From NCBI RefSeq assembly GCF_026151205.1, contig NC_087073.1:22886987-22950986 (forward strand): a DNA stretch of 64,000 nucleotides. The letters run 5' to 3'. Under the pieces are notes generated by a model that saw nothing but the letters and a program-made list of their open reading frames with translations, ran no database searches and was not told the DNA's origin. Source of the DNA: Bolinopsis microptera (lineage: Eukaryota > Ctenophora > Tentaculata > Lobata > Bolinopsidae). A program made the translations under genes and the position numbers. Position 1 is the first letter of the stretch, and every line of letters starts with the position of its first letter. Shown one piece after another: positions 1 to 13,400 of the stretch.

Positions 1-369
1 GTGACCTTAAGAAAATGACGAATATGGTGATCATTACTTAACGAAACAAAAATGTTGCAGATGATGTAAAATGTTGACAATGGTTACGAAAAGGTGTGGC
101 ATATGAACTACGGGTGTTCAAGACCAATTTCTACTCACGTACGGCTAATGTAGCAGTATTAACAATTAGAGGATGAATTATCGGAGGATTCCACTGAGGA
201 AGACGAATAAAGTGAGAGAAGAAAAAGTTGTGGCAGTATGGAACTACTTTGAGTACAAGACTCGTTTACCAATTTCAAGTGCAGCTCAAAAATTAAGAAC
301 TAGCAAACTGGTTTAAATTTTTTGCATCTTGCGTATACATTTAAAATAAGTATACATGAATACAGGCCT
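1..369. other. Unassigned left-edge sequence
   Basis: AT-rich sequence before the satellite. A short open stretch (about 225-315, + strand) reads like the end of a small protein, but nothing identifies it. No RNA gene or repeat is visible. Confidence 0.4.
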
Positions 370-3300
370 GAAAGTTGCTTCGGGTCGGAGGAAGCTCACA
401 GGAGAAATCTTAACAAAACGAAAAGTTTTATGTTTAAAACTCAGTCCCATTTTCAGATATGAAAATTCTGAACACACATTTTGTCAGATTATATGAAAAT
501 AATTGCCCACAAACCAATTAGTCAGTTAATTGAAGATGGGGAAACACAAATTGGGTACTGGAGTCTCAAAATCTCGAAAAAATTGCAAAATCATACGTCC
601 CATACTCTGTCCATTTTCAGTTTTGGTAGCTGAAATTTACCAGGCCGAAAATTTTAACATATTCGGCCGATTTCTGACACTGCAACCAATTAGTCAGTCA
701 ACTATAGATGGCAAAAGACACGAATCGAGGTGAAAACTATGATATTGGTCGGAGGAAGCACACAGAGAAATCTTAACAAACGAAAAGTTGTATTTTATAA
801 AACTCCTGTATTGAATATGGTATTAAACAAATTGGGGAACAGGAAGTCAAAATCTCGAAAAAAATTGGAAATCAATGAACTGACCCATACTCAGACCCCA
901 TATTCAGTTTTTGGAGGCTGAAACATCAGGGCCGAAATTTTACAGTTTTCGGCCGAATTTCTGACCTGCAACCATAAGTAAGTCAACTATATGGCAAATG
1001 ACACGATCGAGGTGCTGACATTTGATTTGGTCGTGATGAAGATCACAGGAGTATCATAAAACAAAACGAAAAGTGTATTTTTAAAACTCTGTCCATTCAT
1101 AAATTAAAATTTCAGAACGCACCTTTGACAGAATGGTGAAGAATTTTTTGCCCACATCCCAAATTATTCCAGTAATTGATGATGGTAAGAAACCAAAGAT
1201 GGGATACTGGAATTCAAATTCTCGAAAAAATTGGAAAATCATACTGAATCATACTCTGTCCCATTTTCAAGTTTTTGACCTAAAATAATCCAGGCCGAAA
1301 ATTTAACAGTTTACGACCGAATTTCTTACCCTGGCACCACAATTAGTCATCAAACTTATAGATGCCAAATGACACTATCGAGGTGCTGGAAATTTGATTT
1401 GGGTCGGAGGAAAAGCTTCACAGAGAAATCTTACAAAACGAAAAGTTGTATTTTTAAAACTCAGTCCCATTTTCAGATATGAAAATTTCTGAAGTCCACA
1501 TTTGACATATTGGTATGAAATTTTTGCCCACAAACTAATTAGTCCTTAAATTAATGATGGTATGAAACCGAATTGTGGGTACTTGAAAATCAAAATCTCG
1601 AAAAAATTGTTAAAATCATACTGTCCCATACTCTGTCCCCATTTTCAGTTTTTTGGAGCGAATTTTTTCCCACCCTGTTCCAGTCCGAAATTTAACAGTT
1701 TTTTCGTCCGAATTTCTACCTGCAAACCAATTAATCATTCAACTATGATGCCAAATGAAACGATCGAGGTGCTGGAAATTTGATTTGGGTCGATGAAGCT
1801 CACAGGAGAAATCTACAAAACGAAAAGTTTTATTTTAAAAACTCTGTCCCATTTTCAATATGAACATTTCTGAACGCAATTTTGACAGATTTGGATTAAT
1901 TTTAGCCCACAAATCAAATAGTTCCCATTTAATTGATGATGGTATGAAACCAAATTGTGGTATGGAATTCAAAATCCTCGAATAAAAATGAAAATCAACT
2001 GTCCATACTCTTGTCCCATTTTCAGTTTTTGATGCATAAATATCCATGTCAGATATTTTACAGTTTCGGCCGAATTTTTCCTGACCTGCTACCAAATAGT
2101 CATTCAACTATAGATTCCAAGATGACACGATCGAGGTTCCAGAAAAATTTTGATTGGGTCGAGGAAGCTCACAGTGATAAATCTTAACAAAACGAAAAGT
2201 TGTATTTTTAATCCACTCAGTATTGAGTGAAGGTATGAAACCAATTTGTGTGTACAGGAAGTCAAAATCTCGAAATAAATTGGAAAATCATACTGTCCCC
2301 ATACTCTGTCCCATTTTCAAGTTTTTGGAGCTGAAAATTTCTCAATGGTCCGAAATATTAGAGTTTTCGGCCGAATTTCTGACCTGCAACCAATTAACAG
2401 TCAAATATTATATGCGAAATACACATCTGAGGTGCTGGAGTTTGATTTGGGTCGAAGAAGCCTCACAGTATAAATCTAACAAAACGAAAGTTGTATTTTT
2501 AAAACACTGTCCCATTTTCAGATATGAAAATTTCTGAACGCACATAGCCAGATTGGATGAGATCATTGCAACAACCAATTAGTCATTAATTGATGATGGT
2601 ATGAAACCAATTGTGGGTAATGGAAGTCAAAATCACGAAGTAAAATTGGTAAAATCAACTGTCCCATACTCTTCCCAATTTTCAGTTTCTGTAGGCTGAA
2701 ATTCCCCAGGGCCTGAAATTTTACAGTTTCGGACCGAATTTCTGACCTGCACCATTAGTAAGCAACTATAGATGCCAAATGACACGATCGAGGATGCTGG
2801 GGAAGTTGATTTTGGTCGGAGGAAGCTCACAGTAGAAAATCCCCCCATAACAAAACGAAAAGTTGTATAATTAAAAACTCCGTATTGATTGATGGTATGA
2901 TAACCAAATATGGGGTAACTGGAAGTCAAAAATATCAAAAAAATTGGAATCACACTGTCCCCATACCTGTCCCATTTTCAGTTTTTGAGCTGAAATTCCA
3001 GGGCCGAAATTTTACAGTTTTCGGCCGAAATTCTGACCTGCAACCAATTAGTTCAGTCAATATCATATGCCAAATGACACGATCGAGTTGCTGGAAGTTT
3101 GTTTGGTGTCGGAGGAAGCTCACAGAGAAATCATAACAAAACGAAAAGTTTTATTTTAAAACTCTGTCCCAATTTCAGATAATAAAATATCTGAACGCAC
3201 ATTTTGACAGATTGGATGAGATTTATTGCCCAAAAACCAATTAGTCCATTTAATTTATGATGGTATGAAACCAAATTGGTGTACTGGAAGTCAAAAACCA

Positions 3301-5445
3301 ACGAATAAAAATTGGAAGATCATACTGTCCATACTCTGTCCCATTTTCAGTTATTGGAGCTGAAATTTCCAGGGCCGATATTTTACAGTTTCGGCCGAAT
3401 TTCTGACCTCAACCAATTAGTCAGTCAAATATAGATGCCAAATGACACGATCGAGGTCTGGAAGTTGATTTTGGGTCGAGAAGCTCACAGAGAAAATCTT
3501 ACAAAACGAAAAGTCATGAATTTTTAAAACTCTGTCCCCTTTTCATATATGAAAATTCTGTAACGCACATTTGACAGATAGGATGAGATTTTGCCCAAAA
3601 ACCAATTAGTCATTAATTGATATGTATGAAACCAAATTGTGGGTACTGGAAGTCAAAATCTCGAATAAAATTGGAAATCACACTGTCCTTCATACTCTGT
3701 CCAAATTTCAGTTTTGATCTGGAAATTCCAGGGCCGAAATTTTACAGTTATATCGCCGAATTTCTGACCTGCAACCAATTAGGTCAGTTCAAAAAAAATG
3801 CCAAAAGACACATCGAGTGCCTGGAAGTTTGATTTGGGTCGGAGAAGCTCCACAGGAGAAATCTTAACAAACGAAAAGTTGATATTTTTAAAACTCTGCC
3901 CCATTTTCAAATATGAAAATTCTGAACGCCACTTTGACATATTGGATGAGATTTTAGCCCAAAAACCATTAGACTTAAATTGATGAATGGAAAGGAAACC
4001 AAATAGTGGTACTGAATACAAAAATCTCGAAATAAAATTGAAAATCAAACTTTCCCATACTCTGTCCATTTTCATTTTTTTGGAGCTGAAAGATTCAGGG
4101 CCGAAATTTTACAGTTTCGGCCGAAATTACTGACGCTGCAACCAATTAGTTCAGTCAATAAATATGCCAACTGACACGATCGAGGTTCAGTAAGTTTGAT
4201 TTGGGTCGCGGGAATCTCACAGAGAAATCGAAACAAAACGAAAAGTGTATTTTTAAAGCTCTGTCCCATTTTCCAGATAAGAAAATTTCTGAACGCACAT
4301 TTGGACTTATTGGATGAGATACTTTTCCAAAAACCAATATAATCCAGTAATTGATGATGGTATTAAACCGAATTGGTGTACTGTAAGTCAAAATCCTCGA
4401 ATAAAATTGGTAAATCATACTGACCCATACTCTGTCCCTCCCATTTTTCAGAATTTGAGCTGAAATTCCAGGGCCGAAATTTACAGTTTTCGGCGAATAT
4501 CTGACCTGCAACCATTATTAAGTCAAATAATAGATGCCAAATGACACATCGAGTTGCTGGAATTTGATTTGGGCTACTCGTGAGGAAAGCTCACAATTAG
4601 AAATCGCTAACAAAACGAAAGTTGTATTTTTTAAAAACTCTGTCCCATTTTCAGATATGAAAATTTCTGAACGCACATTAGACAGATTGGATGAAATTTT
4701 GTCCACAAACCAAATAGTCGTAATTGTTGAGATGATATGAAACCAAATTGGGGTGACTGGATGTCAAAATCTCGAAAAAAAATTGGAAAATCTTACTGCA
4801 ACCATACTCTGTCCCATTTTCAGTTATTTGGATGCTTAAATTTCCAAGGAGGGCCGAAATTTACAGTTTCGGCCGAATTTCTGACCTGCAACCAATTTAA
4901 TCAGTCAACTATAGATGCCAAATGAACACTAATCGAGGTGCTAAAAGTTTTGATTTGGGTCGAGGAAGCTCACAGTAGAAATCTTAACAAACCGAAAAGT
5001 TTATTTTTTAAAACCTTCCATTATTCAGATAAGAAAATTTTCTGAACTCACATTTTTTTTTTTTTTTTTTTTATTATTTTATTTTTTTGGACAGATTGTA
5101 TGAAATTTTTTGTCCACAAAACCAATATACGGATAATTATGATGGTATGAAACCAAAATTGGGGTAACTGGAAGTCAAAATCTCGAAAAAAATGGAAAAT
5201 CTTACTGCAACCATACTCTGTCCCATTTTCAGTATTTTGGATCTGAAATTTCCAGGGCAGAAAAAGTTAACAGTTACGCCGAATTTCCTGACCTTCAAAC
5301 CAATTTAATCATTCAACTATAGATGCCAAATGACAACTATCGAGGTTCCAAAAAGTTTTGATTTGGTTGAGGAAGCTCACAGGGAAAACATAAAAAACTA
5401 CAAGTTGTATTTTTAAACTCTGACCATATTCAGATATGAAAATTT
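370..5445. repeat. Satellite array, ~365-bp unit, about 14 copies
   Basis: The landmark ATCGAGGTGCTGG recurs near 723, 1005, 1375, 1757, 2126, 2423, 2784, 3078, 3446, 3810, 4176, 4545, 4930 and 5338. Most spacings are 360-408 bp and a few are 280-300 bp. The short units lack a block of about 75 bp that starts at the first CCCATTTTCAG. Each unit contains two related CTGTCCCATTTTCAG segments, so it probably grew from an internal duplication. Copies differ mainly by single-base indels, and every small ORF here is broken between copies, so I call no gene. A T-rich insertion lies at about 5052-5085. Confidence 0.9.
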
Positions 5446-5995
5446 CTTTCCCCCCCCCCGCAAATTTGTTCCCCCCCGCTACATTGTTAACCCCCCCGCT
5501 ACAGGGTTAAACCCCCCGACATTTTTTAAAAAACCCTCCCCCCCCTTTTTTTTCCCCCCTTTCCCCCCCTACTTTTTAAACCCCGCTTAAGGGTTTTTAA
5601 CCCCCCCCCCCCGCACTTGTTACCCCCGCTACATGTTACCCCCAATTAACCCCCTCCCCCCGCTACATTGTTACCCCCGCTACATTGTTAACCCCCCGCT
5701 ACATGGTTAACCCCCCGCTACATTGTTAAACCCTCCCCCCGCTACATTGTTACCCCCTCCCCCCGCTACATGGTTAACCCCCCGCTACATTGTTAACCCC
5801 CCCGCTACATTGTTACCCCCCTCCCCCCCGCTACATTGTTACCCCCTCCCCCCCGGCTACATTGTTACCCCCTCCCCCCGCTACATTGTTAACCCCCGCT
5901 AAATTGTTAACCCCGCTACATTGTTACCCCCCCCCCGCTACATTGTTAACCCCCACTACATGGTTACCCCCTCCCCCCGCTACAACCTATTTAAC
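5446..5995. repeat. C-rich minisatellite, ~20-bp unit
   Basis: Imperfect repeats of CCCCGCTACATTGTTAAC with C tracts of variable length. It directly abuts the last satellite copy. The 110-codon frame through it is a by-product of repetition. Confidence 0.9.
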
Positions 5996-6541
5996 ATACC
6001 CTATTATAAAAATGGGGTGCCAACAAATTCCATTCGTCTGCATTATTATAATTAATAAACCGCAAAATATCCGTCACAAGTTGACAGTGCTAATAAGATC
6101 AGTAGGTTACTGGGGGATATAGTGTATAGTATTCGCCATTTGCTGTGCAGAATCAGGCTCAAACGTGTCATACTGGAGCGAGTACTTGTTAAAATGTAGT
6201 ACGTAGTACGTAGCATTTCAAGCAAACGTATTTGTCGCCGAAAATTCGCGTATTTCGATTTCCACTGTAGAGTAAGAATTTTTATTTATTTATTTAACGC
6301 TCAGAAAATTCAACGGATTCAAAATGCGCGGCGATAATTCGATCTGCGCACGTATTTCGGACAAATTTTAGACGTACTCCGGACAAAATTTAACAGGGTC
6401 TAAATTCAATTTTTTTCGGGCTTATTGATTGGAAACTTCACGAATTCTTACGTATTTCTCTCGAACATTGAATACGCCGTATTTTGAGCCGATTTTTTGA
6501 CGTATTTAACAACGATGAGTAGTATACCTAGCACCCACATG
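5996..6541. other. Unique sequence, no gene seen
   Basis: AT-rich non-repetitive sequence. AGTAGTATACCTAGCACCC at 6518-6536 recurs at 7973-7991, so this 19-bp direct repeat brackets the TIR element. Confidence 0.5.
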
Positions 6542-7936
6542 GGCACATATTAGGTGCGATGGGTGCGGGATCGCACAATTTACCGTTTTCCGCACACTTT
6601 CGCATAATTTATTGTTTTCCGCACATTTTCGCACATTTTGTAATTATCTGCATATTTCCGCATAATCTAGCATTTTCCGCGTAATTTCGCATAATTTTGA
6701 AATTTTCGCGTTAAGATTTTCGAGTGTAAAAACCAAAATATGTTAAAAGTCGGGCCCTTTTAGGACCGTGACTCAGGCCCTTTCGGGACCCTGACCCAGG
6801 CCCTTTCGGGACCGTGACCCAGGCCCTTTTGGAACTCATATTTAGGCCACGTGACCCAGTTACCACGTGACTCAGGCCCTTTCGGGACCATGACCCAGGC
6901 CCTTTCGGGACCCTGACCCAGGCTCTTTCGGGACCGTGATCCAGGCCCTTTTGGAACTCATGCTTAGGTCACGTGACCCGGTTACCACGTGACCCAGGCC
7001 CTTTCGGGACCCTGACCCAGGCCCTTTCGGGACCGTGACCCAGGCCCTTTTGGAACTCATGCTTAGGTCACGTGACCCGGTTACCACGTGACCGAGGCCC
7101 TTTCGGGACCCTGACCCAGGCCCTTTCGGGACCTTGACCCAGGCCCTTTCGGGACCCTGACCCAGGCCCTTTCGGGACCCTGACCCAGGCCCTTTCGGGA
7201 CCGTGACCCAGGCCCTTTTGGAACTCATGCTTAGGCCACGTGACTCAGGCCCTTTCGGGACCGTGACCCAGGCCCTTTCGGGACCGTTACCCAGGCCCTT
7301 TCGGGACCGTGATCCATGAGGCCTTTTCGGGACCGTGACCCAGGCCATTATGGAACCCTCGTCGTTACTGTACTTCGATTATAGTGTATCAGTTATCATT
7401 CGTAGGTGATAATAGAAGAAGTAGGTGTAAAGGGTAATGAGCTTTATTCGTTGTAGCGTTGGCTTTATAGTGGGCTTAATGGATCTTGGATTAAATGGTT
7501 CACAAGTACTGACGATCAATGCCAACTTGAAGCGTGTCACATATTTGCGATCACGCATGGGATCTGATCGACTCTATCAAGAGGCGTCTTCAAATAACTG
7601 TATCCTGATTCCTGATCTCTACCAGATCAAGTAACTGTTCTCAGATAACTGAATCTCGATATAGGTTCAATCATGGTCTTAGTAAAGAACTACACCCTCA
7701 GTAACACATAAACAGACCTATTTTTGATAATAGCGGCGGTTATACGTTTAGAATTTCCAAAGTCCTTGAGAAAATGCAAAAAAAACCCGCACAATTCCCG
7801 CACAAATTTCGAAAAAATCGCCGCACATTTGCCGCATAATTGGTAAAAAATTACCGCACCTTACCGCACATTTTACCTTTATAGTCGGGTGCGGTACCGC
7901 ATAATTCCGATTTTTTTACCGCACCTAATATGTGCC
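6542..7936. mobile_element. Putative non-autonomous DNA transposon with 17-bp TIRs
   Basis: The left end GGCACATATTAGGTGCG (6542-6558) is matched by its reverse complement ending at 7936. Next to both ends lie clusters of short CGCACA / CGCATAATTT motifs (6565-6720 and 7780-7910), a subterminal-repeat layout common in DNA transposons. No transposase is visible. The interior carries a separate 23-bp minisatellite and about 430 bp of unassigned sequence (7346-7770). No clear target-site duplication was found, so the superfamily is unresolved. Confidence 0.6.
6755..7345. repeat. Minisatellite, ~23-bp unit with CACGTGAC variants
   Basis: Repeats of GGGACCCTGACCCAGGCCC alternate with longer variants that contain GGTCACGTGACC and TTACCACGTGACC. 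A minus-strand frame of 158 codons stays open only because of the repeat. Confidence 0.9.
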
Positions 7937-7991
7937 TCTGAGCACCCAACCCCACGGCTATGGGTATTGGGTAGTAGTATACCTAGCACCC

Positions 7992-8351
7992 CCCCCCCCG
8001 GCTATTAACATTGTTAAACATCTCCCTCCGATAAGCTGATACTGATAAGCGGAAGAGAGGGCCTGTGTGTGCCCCTCTGTTTCACAACAATAGGGTACAC
8101 TCCCAGTTACACACCGATACAAAGCAGTAGTAACTAGTAGTTAAGGTAGTGTAACTAGTAGTATTAGGGTAGTGTAACTATACTACTAGTAACACAGTAG
8201 TAACACTCAGGTCCTGGGACAGCGGAAACCTTGTAGTAGCCTTCTAACAACTCTAGTAGCCTTGCAAATACTCACTTTTTGTGGAAAATTCCAGATTTTA
8301 TAGAGAAAATAACAACTGACTAGTAGGATTACTGAGTCGCTATGTTTAGTA
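7992..8351. other. Low-complexity spacer
   Basis: Contains scattered TAGTAGTAACTAG-type motifs but no gene signal. Confidence 0.5.
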
Positions 8352-8427
<76 letters not shown>

Positions 8428-8428
8428 G
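8352..8428. repeat. (CTA)n microsatellite
   Basis: About 25 trinucleotide copies with one interruption (AATACTA near 8400). Confidence 0.95.
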
Positions 8429-8453
8429 TTTGTGTTTAGTAGGGTATACTATA

Positions 8454-9347
8454 CCTTATCGGACCTTATTTGGACGGACATTACTTGAACGCTGGAGGCC
8501 CTAGCGTTCATCTTAATGTCCGTTCAAATAAAGTCCGTTCAATTAATGTCCGTCCAAGTTAAAGTCCGTTGAAATTTTTTCAAAAATTTTTCCATTTCGA
8601 ACTTTTTGTCCAGAATATGACAACTTTGAGAACTTGATTGTGCCGTAAGTTAACGATGGAAAGGTTCTCCTTGGTCTGCCGGAGGCACAGAAAATTCTAC
8701 TAGTATATGATGTTTTCAAGGGTTACTTGGCGGAAAAAAGTCAACGAAATTATGGCACTCAACAATATAGTTCATGAACTAGTCCCCGCCAACATGACAA
8801 ACTTGTTCCAGCCTCTAGATATTACGGTAAAATCGTGTTTCCAAGGACATTGTCCGACGTTGTTATATTATAGTTCATATTACTCAGGGGAGGTAATGGA
8901 ACAGTGCTAGGAAAGCTCCACGTGATGTTAAGGTTAACCTTAAGTTGTCTAAGATAAAACCACTTCACGCCGAATGGTTTGTAAAAGTTAACACTGAAAT
9001 GCAAGACCGGGGTAGTTTGATAAAAAAGGTTTCCATATAGCTAGAAATCACTGATGCTTTAAGCATGGACTATTTCATGCACGAAAACCCATTTGATGAA
9101 GATGATATGTGATATTAGACACTGATCATGTACACATATTTTAACATTTTTACTGCTCAATGACTGCTTTTCTTACTTACTGTAGAAAAAATGGATTTAA
9201 AAATCATTTGCTGAAATTTAAAAACGTCAAAAAATTGAAAAAAATTCGGATTTTTGATGGTTTTGAATGCCTTCGAGCGTTCATATTAATGTCCGTTCAT
9301 AATTATGTCCGTTCATGTAATGTCCGTCCAAATAAGGTCCGATAAGG
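8454..9347 (+). mobile_element. Degenerate pogo/Tigger-like DNA transposon, 894 bp
   Basis: Terminal inverted repeats start CCTTATCGGACC and match over about 37 bp with one mismatch (8454-8490 against 9311-9347). They are flanked on both sides by TA (8452-8453, 9348-9349), the target-site duplication of the Tc1/mariner/pogo superfamily. Additional GTCCGTTCA motifs lie inside each end. The interior contains a decayed DDE transposase C-terminus. The element is too short for a full transposase, so it is an internal-deletion derivative. Confidence 0.85.
8652..9113 (+). pseudogene. Pogo-like DDE transposase relic
   Basis: Conceptual translation in shifting frames gives a block resembling the end of the pogo/Tigger DDE_1 catalytic domain: LLVYDVFKGYLAEK, then ELVPANMTNLFQPLDITV, where the D of QPLD is expected to be the third catalytic acid. 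Further on come KIKPLHAEWFVKVN and HENPFDEDDM, the usual C-terminal tail. At least two frameshifts (near 8740 and 8890) and one in-frame stop break it. The N-terminal DNA-binding region and first catalytic acids are missing. Confidence 0.75.
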
Positions 9348-9349
9348 TA

Positions 9350-10403
9350 TCTACTATATAATTCGAAAGATTATTTCTGTGACCTGTATGTACGACCTCC
9401 CACGTGCAAATTAGGTAAACAAATTAGGTAAAAAGCAAGGGTTGCATAATATTAACAACCATGGTAACGGTGATGAACGCGCACGTGCACGACGCACGTG
9501 CAAAGATTTTCGAGCGACGTTGAATATATTCCTTTTGTAACATCCTCAATAAATGTAATAGATTTGCAGTGTTGCAATTTTTTACAACTTTATAGTATGA
9601 GAATTAGTGTTTTAGGTGATTTGATGTATGTGCGTATGTTTTGCCATAATGAAACTGAATTGTGGAAGTATAACCAAAGTGAACAGAAGATGAAAGTGAA
9701 ACCAAGAGATAACTTGAAACGGAAAGTGAAAGTAAAACTAACCGATCGGACGGAGCAGCTAGGTTTGAAAGCTTCAGTACCGCAGATAAAGAGATCCTGG
9801 TTTCTCAGTTTTAAAATAACCTTAAAATAGTTCTGGCAGTCGTCCTGAAAATAACTAAGCTAGTTCATTTTAGTGTTACAGTACTGTTATTAATGTGACA
9901 GTACTGTTATTAATGTGACAGTACTGTTATTAATGTTACAGTACCCCCACAGTTACTCACTACCTTGCTAGCTGTCTTGTTCCTGGCACTACGATTAGCA
10001 GGGCAGGAATTACACAGGTTGTGTTTTGAGTTTTATAAATTTACAGAACGGATTACCTGCCCTGCTAATTATTCAGTGGGAATAATTCAGAAGTATATAA
10101 AGGAGGACATGGCAATATAAATTAGAGAAATAGAGTACCTACTACGTAGCTAGCAGTATATATACCTAATATAAATTAGAGATGGTCAGTAATTTGGTGG
10201 GGGGAGCATTAGCCTCCTCAGGTCCATGCTGACTACATTAGCCTCCTCAGGTCCATGCTGACTATATATTAAACTATATATTCAATATAATATTATATAT
10301 TTAATATATTGCTAATTTAATCCTTGCTAATTTAATCGCAGAATGGTTCATATCCTAATGTAAGTAGTGTAAAATTATAGTATTATAGTGTATAAGGTTT
10401 TAC
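9350..10403. other. Intronic or flanking sequence with small repeats
   Basis: It lies 3' of the last visible exon of the minus-strand sema-like gene. It holds a 20-bp tandem repeat (9874-9945), an inverted pair ATTAGCAGGGCAGG / CCTGCCCTGCTAAT (about 9988-10071), and a 29-bp direct duplication at 10208-10263. The 110-codon frame at 9498-9830 has no recognisable motif, and I do not call it a gene. The next sema exon was searched for here and not found. Confidence 0.5.
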
Positions 10404-10457
10404 CTGATTCTGTCCGTACGAGTTGGTACACACATCGAAATTAGCGGGTGGAACGGT
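10404..10457 (-). CDS. Sema-like gene, exon 4
   Basis: Acceptor ATTTTCAG and donor GTAAAACC flank 18 codons, in phase 0 at both ends. It contains one Cys (FDVCTNSYG) in the position of the first conserved Cys after the sema WxxP-like segment. Confidence 0.65.
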
Positions 10458-13400
10458 CTGAAAATAATAACAAATTAGATAATTAGGTAATTGGATGGAA
10501 CTTTACTGGTAATCACTCAAAACCACATAATTACACTTAAAACCGGGTATCAATGTGTCACGTGATATTGACTACTAGTAATATTACCAGTGTATAATTG
10601 TGTATAATTATGTTTAATTTGCTATGTGTAACAATTACAAGTCGGAATGGCGAAAAACCTGCTGTTTCTAAATTTAAACGCTAAGGATTAGTGCCCCTAA
10701 ACGGATTTAAACGGATTTGTGAATATATAATAATGGGTATTGAGTTAATCACATCAGTAGGGCGAATATTACCCAGTATCAGGTTACTATGGTTACCGGC
10801 TTTGTAATTACCACGCTTCATTGTAATCACGATAATATCAATAATATCTTCTGATTGGTCTGTGTCATCTGGACCTTATCCAGTTTGCACGCTGCTTTAC
10901 CAAAACACAACAGTAACTAACTAGTAACTAACTAGTAACTAACTAGTAACTAACTAGTAACGAACTAGTAACTAACTAGTAACTAACTAGTAATAATTTC
11001 ACAGTAACCATATTCCACTTGCGAAGTAAGGCTTGCCACAATGGCTAAATGACGTTATCACCAGCTAAACAACGTCATCACTAATAAGCAGACTGTCATA
11101 ACTGAGTTCCCGGTTGTGTGTTGCTACTAAAATAATGGTTCTAGTAAAACTGGAACTTTGATTAGTTTATATAACTCCCTACTTTATAACTCCCTGGTTT
11201 TAAGTGGTTCCTCACACAATTATATAGATATCTGGTATAGTGATTTTTTATTCGTCTCAGTTCTCAAATTATGAGGTTAGTAATTTTTTAAATTGTTAAA
11301 TTTGGATAAGGTGATGTTAGAAATGTTTTAACTGTGGAGTGATGTTAGAAATGTTGTGGTACACTCTGGTGCTGTCATAGTGCTCACGTGATGCCCATAT
11401 AAGGGCATATAAGGTAGTACTCACATTAAACAAGCCATATTATTCCTTATACGGTAAAACCATCAAAATATTAACTTTAAGCTTTCAGACGGTGCAGTTT
11501 ACAGTGGGAGCATTTCATTGGTTGTCATAGTCACGCGACAAAGGTAATCTAACGTGATTGGTTACACGGAAACTTGGATAAGTATATATAGTGTATAACT
11601 CTATAAAGTATAACTCTATAAAGTATAACTCTATAAAAACAATCGTTGAAAAGTTTCTTTTTCTTCGTCGCTCCTAATCTGACAATTTAAAAATTATCTC
11701 ATTACAAAAAGGTCCTCTTAGTATTATACTCCTTCATAAAGATGATCAGATTGTGATGAGTACTGATGGTTACATGATTAGAAAAGTATAGGTCTACAGT
11801 GGTGCAGGTCTACAGTGGTGCAGGTCTACAGTGGTACAGGTCTACAGTGGTGCAGGTCTACAGTGGTGCAGGTACAGGTCTACAGTGGTGCAGGTCTACA
11901 GTGGTGCAGGTCTACAGTGGTACAGTTCTACAGTGGTGCAGGTCTACAGTGGTGCAGGTCAACAGTGGTGCAGGTCTACAGTGGTGCAGGTCTACAGTGG
12001 TACAGGTCTACAGTGGTGCAGGTCTACAGTGGTGCAGGTCTACAGTGGTGCAGGTCTACAGTGGTGCAGGTCTACAGTGGTGCAGGTCTACAGTGGTGCA
12101 GGTCTACAGTGGTGCAGGTCTACAGTGGTGCAGGGACAGGTCTACAGTGGTGCAGGTCTACAGTGGTGCAGGTCTACAGTGGTGCAGGGACAGTGGTGCA
12201 GGTCTACAGTGGTGCAGGTCTACAGTGGTGCAGGTCTACAGTGGTACAGGTCTACAGTGGTGCAGGTCTACAGTGGTGCAGGGACAGTGGTGCAGGTCTA
12301 CAGTGGTGCAGGTACAGTATAGGTCTACAGTGGTGCAGGTCTACAGTGGTACAGGTCTACAGTGGTGCAGGTCTACAGTGGTGCAGGTCTACAGTGGTGC
12401 AGGTCTACAGTGGTGCAGGTCTACAGTGGTGCAGGTCTACAGTGGTGCAGGTCTACAGTGGTGCAGGTCTACAGTGGTGCAGGTCTACAGTGGTGCAGGT
12501 CTACAGTGGTGCAGGTCTACAGTGGTGCAGGTCTACAGTGGTGCAGGTCTACAGTGGTGCAGGTCTACAGTGGTGCAGGTCTACAGTGGTGCAGGTCTAC
12601 AGTGGTGCAGGGACAGTGGTGCAGGTATACAGTGGTGCAGGTCTACAGTGGTGCAGGTCTACAGTGGTGCAGGTCTACAGTGGTGCAGGTCTACAGTGGA
12701 GCAGGTCTACAGTGGTGCAGGTCTACAGTGGTGCAGGTCTACAGTGGTGCAGGTCTACAGTGGTGCAGGTCTACAGTGGTGCAGGTCTACAGTGGTGCAG
12801 GTCTACAGTGGTGCAGGTCTACAGTGGTGCAGGTCTACAGTGGTGCAGGTCTACAGTGGTGCAGGTCTACAGTGGTGCAGGTCTACAGTGGTGCAGGTCT
12901 ACAGTGGTGCAGGTCTACAGTGGTGCAGGTCTACAGTGGTGCAGGTCTACAGTGGTGCAGGGACAGTGGTGCAGGTCTACAGTGGTGCAGGTCTACAGTG
13001 GTGCAGGTCTACAGTGGTGCAGGTCTACAGTGGTGCAGGTCTATAGTGGTGCAGGTCTACAGTGGTACAGGTCTACAGTGGTGCAGGTCTACAGTGGTGC
13101 AGGTCTATAGTGGTGCAGGTCTACAGTGGTGCAGGTCTACAGTGGTGCAGGTCTACAGTGGTGCAGGTCTACAGTGGTGCAGGTCTACAGTGGTGCAGGT
13201 CTACAGTGGTGCAGGTCTATAGTGGTGCAGGTCTACAGTGGTGCAGGTCTACAGTGGTGCAGGTCTATAGTGGTGCAGGTCTACAGTGGTGCAGGTCTAC
13301 AGTGGTGCAGGTCTACAGTGGTGCAGGTCTACAGTGGTGCAGGGACAGTGGTGCAGGTCTACAGTGGTGCAGGTCTACAGTGGTACAGGTCTACAGTGGT

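Noticed and set aside
530-4925. Numerous ORFs of 60-118 codons in the left 5 kb
   Set aside because: All lie in the satellite, differ between copies and are broken by indels.
6872-7348. 158-codon minus-strand ORF
   Set aside because: Simple translation of the 23-bp minisatellite.
9498-9830. 110-codon plus-strand ORF
   Set aside because: No motif, no splice support, and it lies in a presumed intron or flank of the sema gene.
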